Source: Salipiger aestuarii (GTDB taxonomy: Bacteria > Pseudomonadota > Alphaproteobacteria > Rhodobacterales > Rhodobacteraceae). Taken from it: a stretch of DNA of 64,000 nucleotides. The translations under genes were made by a program, and so were the position numbers. The DNA lies in NCBI RefSeq assembly GCF_003259905.1, contig NZ_QLMG01000012.1, positions 1-64,000 of the forward strand. The letters are read 5' to 3'. The notes under the pieces were generated by a model, which saw only the letters and a program-made list of their open reading frames with translations, had not been told where the DNA came from and made no database searches. The first letter of the stretch is position 1, and each line of letters opens with the position of its first letter. Below are positions 7,239 through 14,958 of this stretch, piece by piece.

Positions 7239-9203
7239 ATGTCTTCCATGGACCAGACTATCATGACTCCCGCAGAACGGGTTCGGCGCCTTGTCGTGCC
7301 CGTTCTCGCCGCGCTTCTGACATTGGCGGCGTTAGTGCAAGTTGCGAATGTACCGTCAATGTTGGGATACCTGTTCTATACCGAACAGTTCCTTGCTGTG
7401 GTCCTTGCCCTTGGACTGCCCGTGGTATTTCTTGGCAAGAGCCGCGATGGCAATCGGACGATACCGCGCATACTGCTCATAGCCTCTGACTGGATCTTTG
7501 CGGCGCTGAGTTTCGGCGCGGCGCTTTACCTCGCGCTGCGCTATCCCGAACTCGGCAGCGCTTGGCTCGCGAAACCGGTTGATGCGATGGTGGTGGCCGC
7601 GCTTCTGTTGCCGCTGGTCCTGGAAGCGTTACGTCGCACTACGGGCTGGACGCTTGTAATCCTCGTGATGCTGATGCTCGCGATCGGGCTGTTTGGGCAT
7701 AATCTGCAAGGCACCCTGCAAACCCGTCAAGTCGATGCGGATCGGCTGTTTCTCTATCTCATCTTTGACGCAAACGGCCTCCTTGGCCTTACGTTGAATG
7801 TCGCGGCGACAATCGTGATCGCTTTTGTGTTCTTTGGCGCGCTGCTGATGCGTTCGGGTGGGGGAGAGTTTTTCAACGATCTTGCCAGTTCTTCCATGGG
7901 CAGCCGTCGGGGCGGTGCGGCAAAAGTGTCTATCATCGGTTCCATGTTGTTTGGAACAATTTCGGGCGTGGTGGTTTCAAACATCGTCGCCACCGGGGTC
8001 ATAACGATCAAATTGATGATCAATTCCGGGTTTTCGCGCGCCCGTGCCGCAGCGATTGAGGCCGTCGCTTCGACGGGTGGGCAGATAGTCCCCCCCGTGA
8101 TGGGCGCGGTTGCATTCCTTATGGCTGACATCCTTCAGCGGCCTTATTCCGAGATCGTCATTGCCGCCATTGTTCCCGCCTTTCTCTATTATCTCGCATT
8201 GTTCATTCAGGTGGACATTTCTGCGGCGCGCGACGGAATCAAACCTCTTGACCGCAGCCAATTGAAATCCCTGGGCGAGGTTATGCGCAAGGGCTGGCCC
8301 TTTACCCTTCCATTTGCCGCCATCATACTTGCGATATTCCAGTTCAATCAGCGAGCGGAATTTGCGGCATTGATCGGTTCGGGACTGGCCTTGCTGGTCG
8401 GTATTTATCCCGGCTATGGAGGGCATCGGATCAGGTTGCGCCAATTTGCCAGTGCGCTAAGTGAAACCGGACGCTCATTGACTGACATTTTGATGATTTC
8501 CGCCGCAGCGGGTCTGATAATCGGCATGCTCAACGTCAGTGGGTTTGGATTTGCGATGACGGCATCTCTGGTCACCCTGGGCGGCGAAAGTTTGTTTGCG
8601 CTGTTGCTTATAGCTGCCGTCGCCAGTCTAATTCTCGGAATGGGTATGCCGACGATCGGTGTTTATCTGCTGCTTGCTGTGCTGATCGCTCCGGCATTGG
8701 TGGGAACGGGTATTGATCCTATCGCCGCGCATCTCTTCATATTCTATCTCGGTATGATGTCGATGGTAACACCGCCAATCGGTATTGGCGCGTTCTTTGC
8801 CGCCGTCATCGCCAAGGCGCCGCCAATGAAAACCTCACTGGAAGCGGTACGGCTGGGGTGGACAGCGTACATTGTACCCTTCATTTTCGTTTTCTCACCG
8901 GCACTGCTGCTCAATGGTGATCCGGTCGAGGTCGTCATTGCGGTCGTAACGGCCAGTCTGGGCGTCTATGCAGTGTCTGCCGCCTTTGTAGGCTGGATGG
9001 CGGGGCGGCTGAGCATCGGCATCCGCCTGCTTCTCGGATGTGCCGGGGCGGCGCTACTCATCCCCGCTGCGCCGGGTGACAACATGACGGTCGCACTCAA
9101 CGCAAGCGGCTTCCTGCTGCTCAGTGGGCTGTTCCTGACATTTCGGGCGCGATCGCGTCATTCAGTGAACATCCCTGCCAATGTAACTTCGCATGAGGAA
9201 TAA
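7239..9203 (+). CDS. TRAP transporter, fused 4TM/12TM permease (TAXI partner)
   Basis: A 654-residue integral membrane protein in which the small (DctQ-like) and large (DctM-like) TRAP subunits are fused, as is normal for TAXI systems. The N-terminal third has several hydrophobic segments. The C-terminal two thirds carry the DctM repeats, for example GTISGVVVSNIVATG, TGGQIVPPVMGAVAFLMAD and GMGMPTIGVYLLLAVL. It forms the ion-coupled channel for the binding protein encoded 40 bases upstream. A TRAP importer inside a naphthalene-type operon is unusual; MFS or porin-type carriers are more common there. Confidence 0.92.
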   Translation: MSSMDQTIMTPAERVRRLVVPVLAALLTLAALVQVANVPSMLGYLFYTEQFLAVVLALGLPVVFLGKSRDGNRTIPRILLIASDWIFAALSFGAALYLALRYPELGSAWLAKPVDAMVVAALLLPLVLEALRRTTGWTLVILVMLMLAIGLFGHNLQGTLQTRQVDADRLFLYLIFDANGLLGLTLNVAATIVIAFVFFGALLMRSGGGEFFNDLASSSMGSRRGGAAKVSIIGSMLFGTISGVVVSNIVATGVITIKLMINSGFSRARAAAIEAVASTGGQIVPPVMGAVAFLMADILQRPYSEIVIAAIVPAFLYYLALFIQVDISAARDGIKPLDRSQLKSLGEVMRKGWPFTLPFAAIILAIFQFNQRAEFAALIGSGLALLVGIYPGYGGHRIRLRQFASALSETGRSLTDILMISAAAGLIIGMLNVSGFGFAMTASLVTLGGESLFALLLIAAVASLILGMGMPTIGVYLLLAVLIAPALVGTGIDPIAAHLFIFYLGMMSMVTPPIGIGAFFAAVIAKAPPMKTSLEAVRLGWTAYIVPFIFVFSPALLLNGDPVEVVIAVVTASLGVYAVSAAFVGWMAGRLSIGIRLLLGCAGAALLIPAAPGDNMTVALNASGFLLLSGLFLTFRARSRHSVNIPANVTSHEE

Positions 9204-9204
9204 T

Positions 9205-9912
9205 ATGGCTTTCGTCTTTGATCCAATCCCCCAACCTTCAGTTGCCGTGGCGGGGAGCGATGATCGGCTGCCAGTGCGCCGCGTCTTCTGCGTCGGCCGC
9301 AACTACGCCGCGCATGCAAGAGAAATGGGCAAGGATCCTGACCGTGATCCGCCGTTCTTTTTCACCAAACCCGCTGACGCTGTCGTGGATTCCGGTGTCG
9401 CGGTGGCTTATCCTGCCGAGACCTCGAATTTTCACTACGAGGCCGAGCTGGTGGTTGCCATCGGGAAAGCTGGCCGGGACATTCCGACCCAGCACGCCCT
9501 GGACCATGTCTGGGGCTACGCTGTCGGAAATGATTTGACGCGCCGCGACCTTCAGCTTGCCGCACGCGAGCAGGGTCGGCCGTGGGATTGGGGCAAGGCC
9601 TTCGACTTTTCGGCAGTGATTGGTCCCGTTCATCCTGTCGCACAGGTTGGCCATCTCGGGCGTGGGCGTATCTCGCTGTCCGTCAACGATGTGCTGAAAC
9701 AGGACTCGGATCTGGCAAATCTGATCTGGTCCGTTCCAGAGATCATCTCGATCCTGTCGCAGTCGATGGAGATGAAGCCAGGCGATATCATCATGACCGG
9801 AACACCGGAGGGGGTTGGGCCGCTGGTTCCCGGCGATCATTGCGTGATCGAGATCGAGGGACTTGGCAAGATCGAAACGCCCATCACCGAACGCGTGAAA
9901 GGACAGGCATGA
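9205..9912 (+). CDS. Fumarylpyruvate hydrolase (FAH family, NagK-like)
   Basis: A 235-residue enzyme of the fumarylacetoacetate hydrolase fold that would cleave fumarylpyruvate to fumarate and pyruvate, the last step of the glutathione-dependent gentisate pathway. Motifs: FCVGRNYAAHAREMG, FFFTKPADAVV, the metal-binding FHYEAELVVAIG (Glu-x-Glu) and GNDLTRRDLQ (Asp), and the C-terminal GDIIMTGTPEGVGPL. The compact length without an N-terminal extension fits NagK rather than fumarylacetoacetase. I chose ATG 9205 because GAGG sits six bases upstream, just across the TRAP stop codon. It overlaps the next gene by four bases (ATGA). Confidence 0.9.
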   Translation: MAFVFDPIPQPSVAVAGSDDRLPVRRVFCVGRNYAAHAREMGKDPDRDPPFFFTKPADAVVDSGVAVAYPAETSNFHYEAELVVAIGKAGRDIPTQHALDHVWGYAVGNDLTRRDLQLAAREQGRPWDWGKAFDFSAVIGPVHPVAQVGHLGRGRISLSVNDVLKQDSDLANLIWSVPEIISILSQSMEMKPGDIIMTGTPEGVGPLVPGDHCVIEIEGLGKIETPITERVKGQA

Positions 9913-10556
9913 CACTTCGTCTGCACAATTTCTTTCGTTCGTCCACGTCGACCCGTCTCAGGGCAGCTCTGAACCTGAAGGGACTGGCATACGATTACGT
10001 TCCCTATGCGTTGCGGAAGGGAGAGACTCGCACGCCCGAGTTCTTGCGCCGTAATCCGCAGGGTCTGGTTCCCGTCCTCGAACTCGAGGACGGTCAACAC
10101 CTGACCCAGTCCCTCGCCATCATCGAATGGCTTGATGAAACCCATCCGCAGCCGGCGCTACTGCCCCGTGATCCAGGGGCCCGCGCCCGCGTTCGCGCGC
10201 TGAGCTACATGATTGCCATGGAAATCCATCCCCTGAACAACTTGCGGGTGCTGATGCGCGTTGGTGAGCAGTTCGGGGCTGACGAAAACGCGCAGAAGGC
10301 ATGGTTCACCCATTGGGTGAATCTGGGCTTTGACGCACTGGAGGCCGAGCTTTCACAAAACCCTGAAACCGGCCGTTTCTGCTGTGGTGATGAACCGGGA
10401 ATGGCGGATATCTGTCTGTATGCGCAGGTCTGGAACAACCGGCGTTTCGACATTCCACTGGACGCCTGGCCGACCATCGCACGTATCTATGCTGCGTGCG
10501 ACGCCCTGCCCGCCTTCAGCGACGCCGCGCCATCAAGGCAACCCGACGCCCAGTGA
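9909..10556 (+). CDS. Maleylpyruvate isomerase (zeta-class GST-like, NagL-like)
   Basis: A 215-residue zeta-class glutathione transferase family protein. It starts LRLHNFFRSSTSTRLRAALN, which contains the SSxxxRxR glutathione-binding signature of maleylacetoacetate and maleylpyruvate isomerases, followed by NPQGLVPVLELED and LTQSLAIIEWLDE. It is translationally coupled to the fumarylpyruvate hydrolase (ATGA overlap). The pair gives gentisate ring-cleavage product -> fumarylpyruvate -> fumarate + pyruvate. Maleylacetoacetate isomerase activity cannot be excluded from sequence, but the gentisate dioxygenase in the opposite operon fixes the likely role. Confidence 0.88.
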   Translation: MTLRLHNFFRSSTSTRLRAALNLKGLAYDYVPYALRKGETRTPEFLRRNPQGLVPVLELEDGQHLTQSLAIIEWLDETHPQPALLPRDPGARARVRALSYMIAMEIHPLNNLRVLMRVGEQFGADENAQKAWFTHWVNLGFDALEAELSQNPETGRFCCGDEPGMADICLYAQVWNNRRFDIPLDAWPTIARIYAACDALPAFSDAAPSRQPDAQ

Positions 10557-10567
10557 CTGGACCAGAC

Positions 10568-10595
10568 ATGACCTCCGGATAACTCCGGAGGTCAT
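10568..10595. terminator. Bidirectional hairpin between the two convergent aromatic operons
   Basis: ATGACCTCCGG and CCGGAGGTCAT form a perfect 11-bp stem around ATAACT. The right arm contains the stop codon of the minus-strand HMG-CoA lyase-family gene. There is no T-run on either side, so Rho-independent termination would be imperfect, but the placement between converging operons fits a shared transcription stop. Confidence 0.7.
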
Positions 10596-11494
10596 GCACA
10601 GCCGGCGAGAGCTTTGCGAACGCGACCGCCGGCAGACGCGCCGGGGATGCACGCGCCGTCTTTTGCAATCTCGATCAACGCGGACAAATCCACATTCGTC
10701 TGGATTCCACGCCGCTCGAACATCCAAACAACATCTTCGGTTGCAACATTGCCGCTTGCGCCAGGGGCAAAGGGACAGCCGCCAAGTCCGGCAAAGGCCG
10801 CATCCACGACGCGCACGCCAGCCTCCCAAGCAGCGTGGACATTGGCCAGGCCAAGTCCGTAAGTGTCATGGGTGTGCACAGCCCAAGAGCGCACTTCCGG
10901 AAATCGAGAGATCACCGCGTCGAATACCTCCCCGACTTGATCGGGAACCGCTTTGCCCGTCGTATCACACAGCGCGATCTCCGCTGTCGGAGCGAGCGGA
11001 ATCAGTTGATCGAGCAACGTCAACACCTGTTCTGTTCCGATCCTCCCCTCAAACGGGCAGTCGAACGCTGTCGCTATATTAAGGCGCAGTGAAATGCCCG
11101 GAGGCAGGTCAGCGATCATCGCTGCATAATCGGACACCGACTCTTCCGGCGTACGACGCACATTGTTCCGATTATGGCTTTCAGATACAGACAGCACATA
11201 GGCAAGCGATCGAGCTCCAAAGGCCAGTGCCTGCCGCGCCCGAGACGCCGTGGGAATGAGAACCTGCCCGTGAACACCCGGCACGCCTTGGCTTGCGGCA
11301 ATAACGTCTTTGGCATCGGCCAGTTGTGGCACTGCCTTGTCGCTGACGCAGGACGTGATTTCGAACCGTTCCAGTCCGGTCGCAGCAAGCCGCTCTATGA
11401 ACTGGATCTTGCGCTCTGTCGGGATAAAAGGAACAATTCCCTGAAACCCATCTCGGGGGCCAACTTCGACGATGGTGACCGGTCGCGCCGTCAT
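10592..11494 (-). CDS. HMG-CoA lyase-family enzyme (possible citramalyl-CoA lyase)
   Basis: A 300-residue DRE-TIM metallolyase of the HMG-CoA lyase group. The N-terminus reads IVEVGPRDGFQG (the conserved R-D-G). Downstream are ALCDTTGKA, the metal-ligand HTHDTYG and the lyase signature region GLGGCPFAPGASGNVATEDVVWM. It should cleave a 3-hydroxy-3-methylacyl-CoA to acetyl-CoA plus an oxo acid. Its start overlaps the stop of the CaiB-type transferase by four bases, so the two probably act in sequence. Known relatives include HMG-CoA lyase of leucine degradation and the (R)-citramalyl-CoA lyase of Chloroflexus. No other leucine-pathway gene is nearby, so a role in an aromatic-derived hydroxy acid is my inference. 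Confidence 0.83.
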   Translation of the reverse strand: MTARPVTIVEVGPRDGFQGIVPFIPTERKIQFIERLAATGLERFEITSCVSDKAVPQLADAKDVIAASQGVPGVHGQVLIPTASRARQALAFGARSLAYVLSVSESHNRNNVRRTPEESVSDYAAMIADLPPGISLRLNIATAFDCPFEGRIGTEQVLTLLDQLIPLAPTAEIALCDTTGKAVPDQVGEVFDAVISRFPEVRSWAVHTHDTYGLGLANVHAAWEAGVRVVDAAFAGLGGCPFAPGASGNVATEDVVWMFERRGIQTNVDLSALIEIAKDGACIPGASAGGRVRKALAGCA

Positions 11495-12717
11495 GTGATG
11501 ACCTTTTCCGACCGTAGCCGACCGATTTCCTGCGCCGTCATGTGGGCAAACTCGCGGAGGACATCATCAGTGTCTTGCCCAAGGTTTTGGCCGGCAAAAC
11601 GAATGGCTCCGGGGCAATCCGGTAGGTGCGGCACGATTCCGGGGTGGAGGACCGTGCCCTGTTCGGCATCCGTGACCTTGCGGATCATACCGCGCGCCTG
11701 GAATTGCGGGTCCGCGACAATTTCGGCGGCGGTGTAAATCAGGGTCGAAGGAATGTCCGCTTCGGCGACTATGCGCGCCGCGTCGTTTGCGTCGTGCTGT
11801 CGGGTCCATTCCGCTATGGCTGCGTCCAGCCGGTCAGCCTGCGCCACGCGGCCGGAATTGGTGGACAGTTCCGGATCGGAGGCGAAGTCATCGCGACCGA
11901 TCAAAGCCATCAGGCGACCAAAGAGAAGGTCGGAATTGGCAGCGATCAAGAGCCAGCGACCATCCCGCGTCGGATAGGCGCTGGTGGGTGCGGCGGTCGA
12001 AATGCGCGCGCCCGTCGGTTTCTTGATCTGGCCAAGCGCACCGTAAGCAGGCAGCATATCCTCCATCAGGCTCAGCACACTCTCGGTGAGAGCCACATCG
12101 ACCACATGACAGGACGCGGATTTGTTCTCTGCGCGGCCCAGCAACTGGGCCAGCACGCCGATTGCAGCATAAAGCCCGGCAACCGAATCCCCCAACGAGA
12201 CCCCCACCCTGACCGGCGGCAAATCGCTTGTCCCCTGAGGATGGTCTGTCAGGTAGCGAAGACCGCCGATTGCCTCGCCAATAACGCCAAATGCGGCGCG
12301 ATCCCGTTCGGGACCGTTTTGCCCGTAACCCGAGATATGGGCGACCACAAGACCCGGGCGCAGCGTTTCGAGAACCTCGTAAGAAAGGCCAAGTCGTGCA
12401 AGCGCTCCGGGGCGGAGGTTTTCGACCAATGCATCGCAAGACGCGATGACTTTTTGGACGGCCTCCAGCCCCTCAGGGGACTTGATGTCGATCGCGACGG
12501 AACGCTTGTTGCGAGCGTGTACGCTCCACCATAGCGAGCGATCGTTCTGTTTCGCTCCCCAGTCTCGCGCGGGGTCTCCAGCGGGCGGCTCGATTTTTAT
12601 GATCTCCGCGCCAAGGTCGCCTAGGATGCGCGTGCAAAATGGCGCCGCGATGTAATGCCCGATTTCCAGAATTCGAATACCGGAAAGCGGGCCGAAAGAA
12701 TTGGGTTTCGGAGTCAA
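11491..12717 (-). CDS. CaiB/BaiF family (class III) CoA-transferase
   Basis: A 408-residue class III CoA-transferase. Recognisable are GIRILEIGHYIAAPFCTRIL, GDLGAEIIKIEPPAGDPAR, LVENLRPGALARLGL and VAHISGYGQNGPE, with the catalytic Asp region in RVGVSLGDSVAGLYA. Such enzymes move CoA between carboxylic acids, typically from succinyl-CoA or acetyl-CoA. The long open frame extends into the upstream gene, but the family start is near SGIRILE. I chose the TTG at 12717, seven bases after GAGG and 22 bases past the upstream stop. Tight coupling to the lyase suggests it activates the acid that the lyase splits. Substrate unknown. Confidence 0.85.
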   Translation of the reverse strand: MTPKPNSFGPLSGIRILEIGHYIAAPFCTRILGDLGAEIIKIEPPAGDPARDWGAKQNDRSLWWSVHARNKRSVAIDIKSPEGLEAVQKVIASCDALVENLRPGALARLGLSYEVLETLRPGLVVAHISGYGQNGPERDRAAFGVIGEAIGGLRYLTDHPQGTSDLPPVRVGVSLGDSVAGLYAAIGVLAQLLGRAENKSASCHVVDVALTESVLSLMEDMLPAYGALGQIKKPTGARISTAAPTSAYPTRDGRWLLIAANSDLLFGRLMALIGRDDFASDPELSTNSGRVAQADRLDAAIAEWTRQHDANDAARIVAEADIPSTLIYTAAEIVADPQFQARGMIRKVTDAEQGTVLHPGIVPHLPDCPGAIRFAGQNLGQDTDDVLREFAHMTAQEIGRLRSEKVIT

Positions 12718-12739
12718 CTTACGTCCTCGGGAAACTGTA

Positions 12740-13597
12740 TCAGGAAACTTGTATCGACATTGAGCCGATGCCCTCGATCCACGCGTCGATGGAGTTGCCA
12801 GGAGTGACTGGCCCAACGCCTTCGGGTGTGCCCGTATAGATCACGTCGCCCGGATGAAGGGTGTAGAAACTCGAAGCCATTTCGATTAGTTCGGGAATAC
12901 TCAGAACGAGATCACGCGTATTGGCCTTTTGCCGTACCATGCCATCTACAGACAATTCCATGTCGAGATTTCCCGAATCGTTGATCTCATCCGCAGTCAC
13001 AAGCCACGGGCCGAGCACCGAGTATGTATCAATCGACTTGCGCATACTGCGTTCTTCGGACCCGCGAACCGTCATGTCGAGACCGATCGCGTAGGCGGCG
13101 ACATGATCAAGCGCCTGTTCTGCTTTGACGCGGTCCGCGGTGCGCCCGATGATCACGGCAAGTTCAAGCTCGTGGTCCGTGCGTCTTTCGGGGAAGCGCA
13201 CAGCAACCGCGTCCGAAGCGCCAATCAGGCTGCTGGTCGCCTTCAGAAAAAGCCCGACCTCCTGAATGACACGCACCTGCGCTGCATTGTTTTGATGGAT
13301 TTCTTCCTGCTCGCGCGCTTCTTGCAGATGTTTGGTGTAGTTTACAGGCGCAGCTACCAGCTTGCCAGGATTGGCGACCGGCGGGTGCAAACGAACATCG
13401 GAAAGCGGCTTGCGCGCGCCGGACTGGCTTGCTGTTTCAATCGGCGTTTTCAGTTCGGACAAATGCGAAATGAGCCGGTCCTGCCGTGGCAGCGGATACC
13501 GCAGCGGGGCAAGTTCGTCGAGTGCCGACGTGACATCGATGACAGTTTCACCGTCGATAAGGCCGATCCGGTCCTCATCAAAAATGCAGAGTTTCAT
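12740..13597 (-). CDS. FAH-family acylpyruvate hydrolase/decarboxylase-like enzyme
   Basis: A 285-residue member of the fumarylacetoacetate hydrolase superfamily, with the longer N-terminal domain found in maleylpyruvate hydrolases and oxopentene-tricarboxylate decarboxylase-type proteins. Motifs: KLVAAPVNYTKHLQEA, RTDHELELAVIIG (the Glu-x-Glu metal site), YAIGLDMTVRGSEERS (Asp ligand) and GDVIYTGTPEGVGPV. It differs clearly from the NagK-like enzyme in the other operon. It may hydrolyse maleylpyruvate directly (glutathione-independent branch) or act on a substituted analogue. It stands immediately upstream of the CoA-transferase and lyase, so its product may feed them. Confidence 0.8.
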   Translation of the reverse strand: MKLCIFDEDRIGLIDGETVIDVTSALDELAPLRYPLPRQDRLISHLSELKTPIETASQSGARKPLSDVRLHPPVANPGKLVAAPVNYTKHLQEAREQEEIHQNNAAQVRVIQEVGLFLKATSSLIGASDAVAVRFPERRTDHELELAVIIGRTADRVKAEQALDHVAAYAIGLDMTVRGSEERSMRKSIDTYSVLGPWLVTADEINDSGNLDMELSVDGMVRQKANTRDLVLSIPELIEMASSFYTLHPGDVIYTGTPEGVGPVTPGNSIDAWIEGIGSMSIQVS

Positions 13598-13645
13598 GTA
13601 GTTATCTTTCAGCCAGCGGCTTTCGATGGCGCTTCGGTGTTCGCG

Positions 13646-14884
13646 TCACGCGAGGCGCAGCGGCAGGTCGGCGAGACCACGGAACCGCGTGTTGTGATTG
13701 AAATGCGCAGGTCCCGTCCGCTCTATGGTCTTGAACCGCCGCAGAACTGCCGGCACAGCAACAGATGCCTCAAGCCGCGCGAGGGGACGGCCAATGCAAA
13801 CATGAATGCCTGCACCGAAACCCATATGATTGTTGGGCTTGCGCGCAAGGTTGAGCTTTTCAGGATTGTCGAACACCCGGTCATCCCGATTTGCAGAGGC
13901 CTGGCAAATTATCACCTCGGTGCCTTTCGGGATTGTGCCGTTTCCACTGTCGAGTTCGATGTCGCGCGTCACGCGGCGGCCTTGAAGCTGGAGAGGCGTG
14001 ATAAACCGGACCAGTTCTTCAATCGCAACGTTGACGGGGACGTCACCGTTGCGCATTTGCGCCATGGCTTCGGGGTCATCCAGAAGATAGTGGATCGATT
14101 GCGAAATCAGGTTGGTGGTGGTTTCGTGACCGCCGTTCAGTGTGACGATGCACATATGCAGAATTTCATCGTCGCTAACCGTGACGCCATTCCGCTGAGC
14201 AGCGACCATCGCGCTTAGCACATCGCTCATCGGGTCGATGTCACTGCTGCGCTGGCGTTTTTCGAGGAAGGGACGCAGGTACGACTTGAATTCCGCAGTG
14301 GCATCGTGCCCTTCCGCGATCACCTCGGCCGGGACAGCGGGGTTCAGCGGGAAAAGAACCTTGCGTCCGACGCCCTGGATATAGTCCGCATCTTCGACAG
14401 GGACGCCAATCAACTTGCAGATAACGGCAACCGGCAGCCGAAAGGCGAAGTCCGACACAAAGTCGATATCGCGTTTTTCGGCGACGACATCGAGATATTT
14501 CTCAACCGTTTCTTCGATAAAGCCCCTCACGGATTGAATGGACGCCTGCGAAAAAAACGGGTTGACGATGTTGCGCAGCCGGTCGTGATCCGGTGGATCG
14601 CGGAAAAGCATCGTGGATGTGTGATGCTCAAGAAGCGGACCTTCGCCAAACCGCTGGCCGAATTGTTCCCCTTTGAACACCTCTCCGCTGATGTCGCGCC
14701 AGACCTGCCGAACATCTGCATACCGGGTCAGCAGCACGCTGCCGTCGGAATTCCAGTGAGCGGGATCGGCGTCGCGTAACAGCCGAAAATAGGGATATGG
14801 ATTTTCGAAATACTCGTCCGGTACGTTGAGCAAGTCGAAGGATTTTGCAGCGTCTGTGTCCGCTGTTTCTGTTTTCAGGGTCAT
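13646..14884 (-). CDS. Cytochrome P450 (class I, CYP101/CYP111-like bacterial type)
   Basis: A soluble 412-residue P450 monooxygenase. The haem-binding loop is MGFGAGIHVCIGRPLAR with the axial Cys363. The I-helix has GGHETTT (251-257), the K-helix ExxR is Glu290-Arg293, and the FRDPPDHDRLR segment is also typical. Class I bacterial P450s need a 2Fe-2S ferredoxin and an FAD reductase; the ferredoxin is the first gene of this operon and the reductase is at 3534. It may supply the hydroxylation missing from the pathway (salicylate to gentisate) or attack a methyl or ring position of the parent hydrocarbon. It follows the aldehyde dehydrogenase gene by 74 bases, with a weak ribosome-binding site. 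Confidence 0.92.
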   Translation of the reverse strand: MTLKTETADTDAAKSFDLLNVPDEYFENPYPYFRLLRDADPAHWNSDGSVLLTRYADVRQVWRDISGEVFKGEQFGQRFGEGPLLEHHTSTMLFRDPPDHDRLRNIVNPFFSQASIQSVRGFIEETVEKYLDVVAEKRDIDFVSDFAFRLPVAVICKLIGVPVEDADYIQGVGRKVLFPLNPAVPAEVIAEGHDATAEFKSYLRPFLEKRQRSSDIDPMSDVLSAMVAAQRNGVTVSDDEILHMCIVTLNGGHETTTNLISQSIHYLLDDPEAMAQMRNGDVPVNVAIEELVRFITPLQLQGRRVTRDIELDSGNGTIPKGTEVIICQASANRDDRVFDNPEKLNLARKPNNHMGFGAGIHVCIGRPLARLEASVAVPAVLRRFKTIERTGPAHFNHNTRFRGLADLPLRLA

Positions 14885-14958
14885 ATCTCAACTTTCTTGC
14901 CGTTACCCCGGCAATCTAAGGAGGCGTGGAGCGCCCGAAAAGGCGCTCCAGATCAGTG

